Of a stretch of 64,000 nucleotides of DNA, positions 59,736 through 64,000 are shown in pieces. How positions within the stretch are numbered: position 1 is the first letter of the stretch; each line of letters starts with the position of its first letter. The stretch is from Temnothorax longispinosus. Its lineage: Eukaryota; Arthropoda; Insecta; Hymenoptera; Formicidae. Below the pieces are notes generated by a model that saw only the letters and a program-made list of their open reading frames with translations, did no database searches and was not told where the DNA came from. The stretch spans positions 23,911,701 to 23,975,700 of the forward strand of contig NC_092360.1 in NCBI RefSeq assembly GCF_030848805.1. Direction: 5' to 3'. The translations under genes were made by a program, and so were the position numbers.

Positions 59736-62190
59736 CCTCTTCGCTCTCAACGCCGCGCGCCGGTGTCTTCAGTCACTCTTTCTTCCCCGTGTTACCACTC
59801 CCCCCCCTCCCCCAGCCTCCTCTCACTCTGCTGTCCCTTCTCTCACCACAGTCAGCACTTTTCTATCTGTTCTCTCTTTGCTTATCTTTTTCCCTTCGTG
59901 TCCTTCTTCGCCTGCTGTACCGAGACCTCGCAGGATCAACCGTGGTATACTCGGCACTCTCAATCGTCACTTCGTCGCGCTTTTCGATACCAAGTATCTG
60001 ATAAAATAGTTGCCGATGATTAAGATGAGATCCTCAGGAAGATATCACGTCGACTTTTCAGAATATGACCTTGCGGAAAGTTAAAACAGATTGAAAATAG
60101 AAACCAACGATTTTTTATGTCACAATAAAATAGTGGTATTTTTTAATTAAATACTACGTGTAATGTAATAACGCTATTTTTGGCTTGTAGCAACGTCTTT
60201 CCGTGATAAATTTCACACCTCTCATAACATTTTTTAGTAATTGGACAACAAATTATTTTTCTAGAAAAAGTATTACGTATATTATATGCACACCTTGCTA
60301 TTAAAATAAGTTCGACAAAATCACCTAACAGAATATGATTCGCAAAGAACATAAGTCGAAATACATGTATTTGACATTAAACAATGTCAAATCCGCGCTG
60401 TTAAAAAAAAAGAATAAAAACATATTATCTGGCTTTCCGCAGTCGCGCACCTGTTGTCAATAAACAACAAATATCGCACCGGTGAATTATTGGCTTTTCC
60501 TAAGTCCTTTGGTCGGGATTTGAATTTGATATCTGTCGAAAACAAAACTACCGCAATTTCAACACGCGAAACGACTTTTACATCTGGAACCTGAAATATA
60601 CAGTTAGATTGTGATGTCACATTACACCTATTATCGTCATAATAATCTCGTTTTCACGCACACGATTTAATATGATTTATATAGCCGTGAAATGTGATCC
60701 CGATCGAGGGAGGCACGCTCTATAGCATTACAATAGACGTGATTTAGTCAGAGATAGAAGGAGACATGGACTTTAACCGATTTCCAAGTGAGACAACAAC
60801 AGGTAAGACAGGTACGAGCCGACCGATCGGTGCCGTACATTTGTATCGCATTGTTTCACGCAGCCGAACGAGATACGCATTTGTCCGAGCTCGGCTTTTA
60901 TAAAAGTGAAAGATACGCATTTTTACGTGACAAATCGGAGCGAAACGACCGAAATCACACTCGTTGGATTGTACGACAAAGAATTCAAGCGACTGCGAAA
61001 AATTTTTCCATGCGATACGAAAACGAGGGCGATATACGATACAAGAGATGACGATACGCGTAACAAAGGACGCAGGTGAAGAACATTCCAGTTACATTTC
61101 GCATTTTATGATAGGTCTCCCGAGAGGACTCTATACCTTATAAAAGAAAGAAAGTAACAAATAGGAGTAGTGAAATTAAATTCACTACTTTTCGCACGTG
61201 CGGCGCATTCTGACATGACCGCAAATTATAGGTTTCTATAAAGTGCTGCAATAAATTTTCAGAGTTTTAAACATTTCACTCTCTTTATACTTCGGAAAAT
61301 GAAGGAAATACGAATGCGAAGTTGCTTCAACGTGCGACATCGTCACGTATATGACTCATAAGCCACGTAATATATCAATGTCTCTATCCAACATGACTCA
61401 TATATATAACGGAAATGAATTCCAAATTTAAATACAACAACGATTTAGTGATTAGTAATTGATATAGCAATAAGAATAATTGACAATCAATTGATATATT
61501 TTGGATGTATTCTCAGAACAGAGTCTCCCGAAAAAAGATTACAGTGATGTTTGAAACGTTCTTATTTAACCGCGCGGTCCTCGCTTCTCTTTTTTCGAAT
61601 ACTTTCTGCGAGGGAATTCATAAGCGTACATGAAACACGGTAAATGGACAGCGGGGAGGAACAACACGTGGAACGGAGAAAGTAGAGAGGAGCGCGTTAC
61701 GAGCCGCTGCAAGCGCGTGTATAATGCGCTTAACCGCGGTAACTCTAACTGCAATCTGCAAGTGTCTTACTTTGTAATCGGTCGCCTCTTTCCCTCATTG
61801 TCAGCCGTATCGTTGCACCACCGTTGTACGTGGCTTTATGCAAATTTCACGTGTCCCATTATCTACGCACACCTTCGCGCACGACGCGTCAGTGCAACAT
61901 ACGTGAAAACGTTAACATGCAACTTTGCTAATGGACTCGAAAGACAACGCTTATAAGATCGCTCCAAAGTGAAGATTATTGAATTACATTCCCGCAACTT
62001 AACTGCAACAATTTTTCAATACAATGAATCGTTGAAAAAACATCCGTTGCAATGTTCACGGAATTGCAGTTCGAAAATATCCAATGTAAAGAGTCAAATT
62101 TAAAAAAAAAATAGATTCCTCTTCGCGATTATTTTTCGACGCGCTTTCTTTTATATATGAAAGCAACATCTCCGCTTTCCATTTTATTCA
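59736..62190. other. gene-free DNA
   Basis: Pyrimidine-rich to about 60000. AT-rich at 60020-60420. A 9-base-arm hairpin with a 6-base loop lies at 61166-61189. CpG-rich at 61560-61940, then AT-rich. A TTTATAAAAG motif lies near 60897. No gene is recognised. Confidence 0.45.
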
Positions 62191-62341
62191 ATTTATAAAG
62201 TACTATGGTTCAATTTATGAAGTATCATAGTTCGATTTACAAAGCTATCGTAGTTCGACTTCTAAAGTATCATAGTTCGATTTATAAAGTATCAAAGTTC
62301 GATTTATAAAGTATCATATAGTACAATTTATAAACTATCCG
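62191..62341 (+). repeat. 22-base minisatellite, about 6.7 copies
   Basis: Tandem units of the form atttataaagtatcatagtt plus cg, with scattered substitutions, run without a gap from 62191 to 62341. Unit length stays at 22-23 bases. Confidence 0.9.
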
Positions 62342-62437
62342 CCTCAAGGCCTGTTTCGAGCACAGATCGTCACGATCTCCGGTTTAATGACATTTCCAAG
62401 GGCCGGAAAAAGGTCAAGATGCACCATAGCAATCGCG

Positions 62438-62480
62438 TCTCTCTCTCTCTCTCTCTCTCCCTCCCTCCCTCCCTCCCCTT
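62438..62480. repeat. pyrimidine tract, (CT)n then (CCCT)n
   Basis: 43 uninterrupted pyrimidines: CT dinucleotides followed by four CCCT units. Confidence 0.95.
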
Positions 62481-63677
62481 ACTCCCTCTCTGTCTATCGC
62501 GAAGAGATTTGCCATGGTTCTTCGGAATGAGCTCTTTTCCTTTGTCATCGGCAAATCAGTGCGCATAGAGTACATCGTCGTCAGGAGCGTATTAGAAGCA
62601 TCGGGACGAGCGGCGATTTGTCCGGGGAACAATAGAAGGTCAGTGCATTTCAGGACGTTGCGCGATGAGTGCCGGGCAACACACAGAGATAAAAAGAGAG
62701 ACACACACACGTAGGTTCGCCGGTTACGACGTTTATGCAATCAGGTGCAGGCCATCGCCATCGCACCAGGGAGAAAGGACTCTTGCACTTGGAGCTATTC
62801 ACATCGTTGCTACCGCATGGCGGCGGATTTCTTCTTGCGTGTGCCTCAGCAGTGATATTTCACGACAACGGTCGTAATAACTTTCGATGGTATTTCATGC
62901 ATTTTCTAAACACGCCCCCAGGTTCCCTCCGTCCACCCGCGCGAACGTGCGCGATAACGATCAGAGAGCCGCAGGTCGCAGCGCGCGCTCTTCTATGAAA
63001 CGATAATTCTTTGCGGAAAATATCTTATCTGCAATTTTCTCTCCGTAAGTAATACGCCGGTCGACACGCTACTCCGAGAATCGTTGATCAGATAAATCAA
63101 GATGCGCGCGCGATGAATAATTATCGAGCCGTGAGAAAAACTAATTGGCAAATAAGAGAGGTTGTATTTCTACATTAAATGTGTAATCAAAGCGTGTTGC
63201 GCGCGCGTTTGTTAATTAATCGAATGTACAATATTACTCAAGAAATTGCCCCATGCAGGTCAATTCACTTCATAACAAGGAATTACGTTTTCTCCAATCG
63301 CACGATAATTTATACTCCGATACCGACAAAAAGCAAACACAATGATGGCAGTAAAAAGCAAGAACCAGCGAAGACTCGTTCGTGGATAGAATTGCGACAT
63401 CAGCCAGCTAGCAGCTGTATCTCGGTGAGATGGAAGTAGGAAAGCGATGAAAACTGCGCGAGCTACTTCGTCTCTCAGTTCGCAATCTCCCAATGGTTTA
63501 TCCCTCTTTCGCTTTATCTTTTGCGTATGTGGGTACTTGTACTTGAAGACGTCTTATTTTGTGGGTTCTTGCGTTGCGAGACGGAAAGAGACAAGAGAGG
63601 AAGAGAGAGTAAGATTGGATCGGAAATAGACGAGGAAAAGCGCAGAGAGAGCCTTCGAGTGCAGGCGGCGCGAAACG
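62481..63677. other. gene-free DNA
   Basis: CpG-rich at about 62570-63000. Mixed composition elsewhere. Short open frames only, none recognised. Confidence 0.45.
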
Positions 63678-63704
63678 GTTTTGTCTCCGATCGGGAGACA
63701 AAAC
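63678..63704. repeat. 11-base-arm perfect hairpin, 5-base loop
   Basis: Arms gttttgtctcc and ggagacaaaac flank the loop gatcg. The shape resembles a bacterial terminator, but in this eukaryotic context there is no basis for that role. Confidence 0.8.
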
Positions 63705-64000
63705 AGCGACTATTTCTGGTGGCATGGCGGTTCACCTACCGGTAGTGCTTTCGAAGAACAACGTCATCGCGTCGCCGCGCCGTCATAAACAATTATTGCC
63801 CATTTGAATCGAACAGTCTCCAAACGAGAGCGACTGAAATTTACTGGAGCCACAGATATTTCGACGAGCTCAAATTTTGTTGCTGTAAAAGCCGCTCATC
63901 ATTATTCATGTGAATCAAATGGTCTTTGGGAACCAGTAATTGAGGCTCATTGAAGCCGCTAATATAATTTCAATGAGTTCAGATTTTGATATTATACGTG
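63705..64000. other. gene-free DNA to window end
   Basis: Mixed composition, no gene or repeat recognised. The motif ccgctaat/ccgctcat appears near direct copies of tcaatgag/attgaggctcattg, which is a minor local similarity. Confidence 0.4.

Noticed and set aside
63678..63704. Rho-independent terminator
   Set aside because: The hairpin has no downstream T-run and the context is eukaryotic.
1..64000. CRISPR arrays, operons, prophage or other prokaryotic systems
   Set aside because: No evenly spaced identical repeats, no dense gene packing and no ribosome-binding sites. Composition and repeats are those of an insect nuclear genome.

Overview
This window looks like gene-free nuclear DNA of an insect, most likely a hymenopteran and plausibly an ant. 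Three things point there. CpG is abundant, with many CGCG-rich blocks a few hundred bases long set in AT-rich DNA. There are many long GA/CT microsatellites. The transposon debris is of types common in insects: a Penelope-like retroelement with a GIY-YIG-type domain, a mariner transposase tail, a Tc1-like and a piggyBac-like non-autonomous element, hAT-like ends and a possible tRNA-derived SINE. I could not run a database search, so the species call is inference.

I found no intact protein-coding gene. The open reading frames present are short or low-complexity, or are read through microsatellites, and none matches a family I recognise apart from two broken transposon fragments. Those are a mariner-like transposase C-terminus (27949-28262, minus strand) and a Penelope-like GIY-YIG-type region (34198-34639, plus strand). 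I saw no tRNA gene, rRNA gene or CRISPR array, and no microRNA whose mature sequence I know. Small exons of a gene with very long introns cannot be excluded by eye. The window is therefore either a large intergenic region or the inside of a very long intron.

Layout: 1-5.3 kb is mixed, with a GA microsatellite and an 87-base homopurine tract. At 5.3-5.9 kb an AT-rich block sits between 18-base direct repeats. At 6.65 kb there is a near-perfect hairpin. At 8.2-8.6 kb lie GA and TAGG microsatellites. At 10.7-11.7 kb there are two hAT-like ends with a Tc1-like MITE between them. At 18.9-19.3 kb there is an old duplication. At 23.9-24.7 kb a piggyBac-like MITE is followed by a 22-base inverted repeat. 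At 28 kb lies the mariner fragment, at 33.1 kb a foldback around a TA tract, and at 34.2-34.8 kb the Penelope fragment. At 41.5-42.2 kb there is a 714-base terminal-inverted-repeat element, at 47.8 kb a SINE-like unit, at 48.4-48.6 kb facing CT and GA tracts, and at 49.2-49.7 kb a foldback element. At 55.3 and 59.1 kb are long alternating purine-pyrimidine tracts, and at 62.2 kb a 22-base minisatellite.

Between these, CpG-rich blocks hold TATA-like motifs and ATTA-rich clusters. They could be cis-regulatory DNA of a distant gene, but nothing in the sequence alone proves that. No set of genes here forms a pathway or operon. The most interesting items are the hairpin and foldback structures, and two places where decayed hammerhead-like motifs may mark Penelope-type 3' ends.
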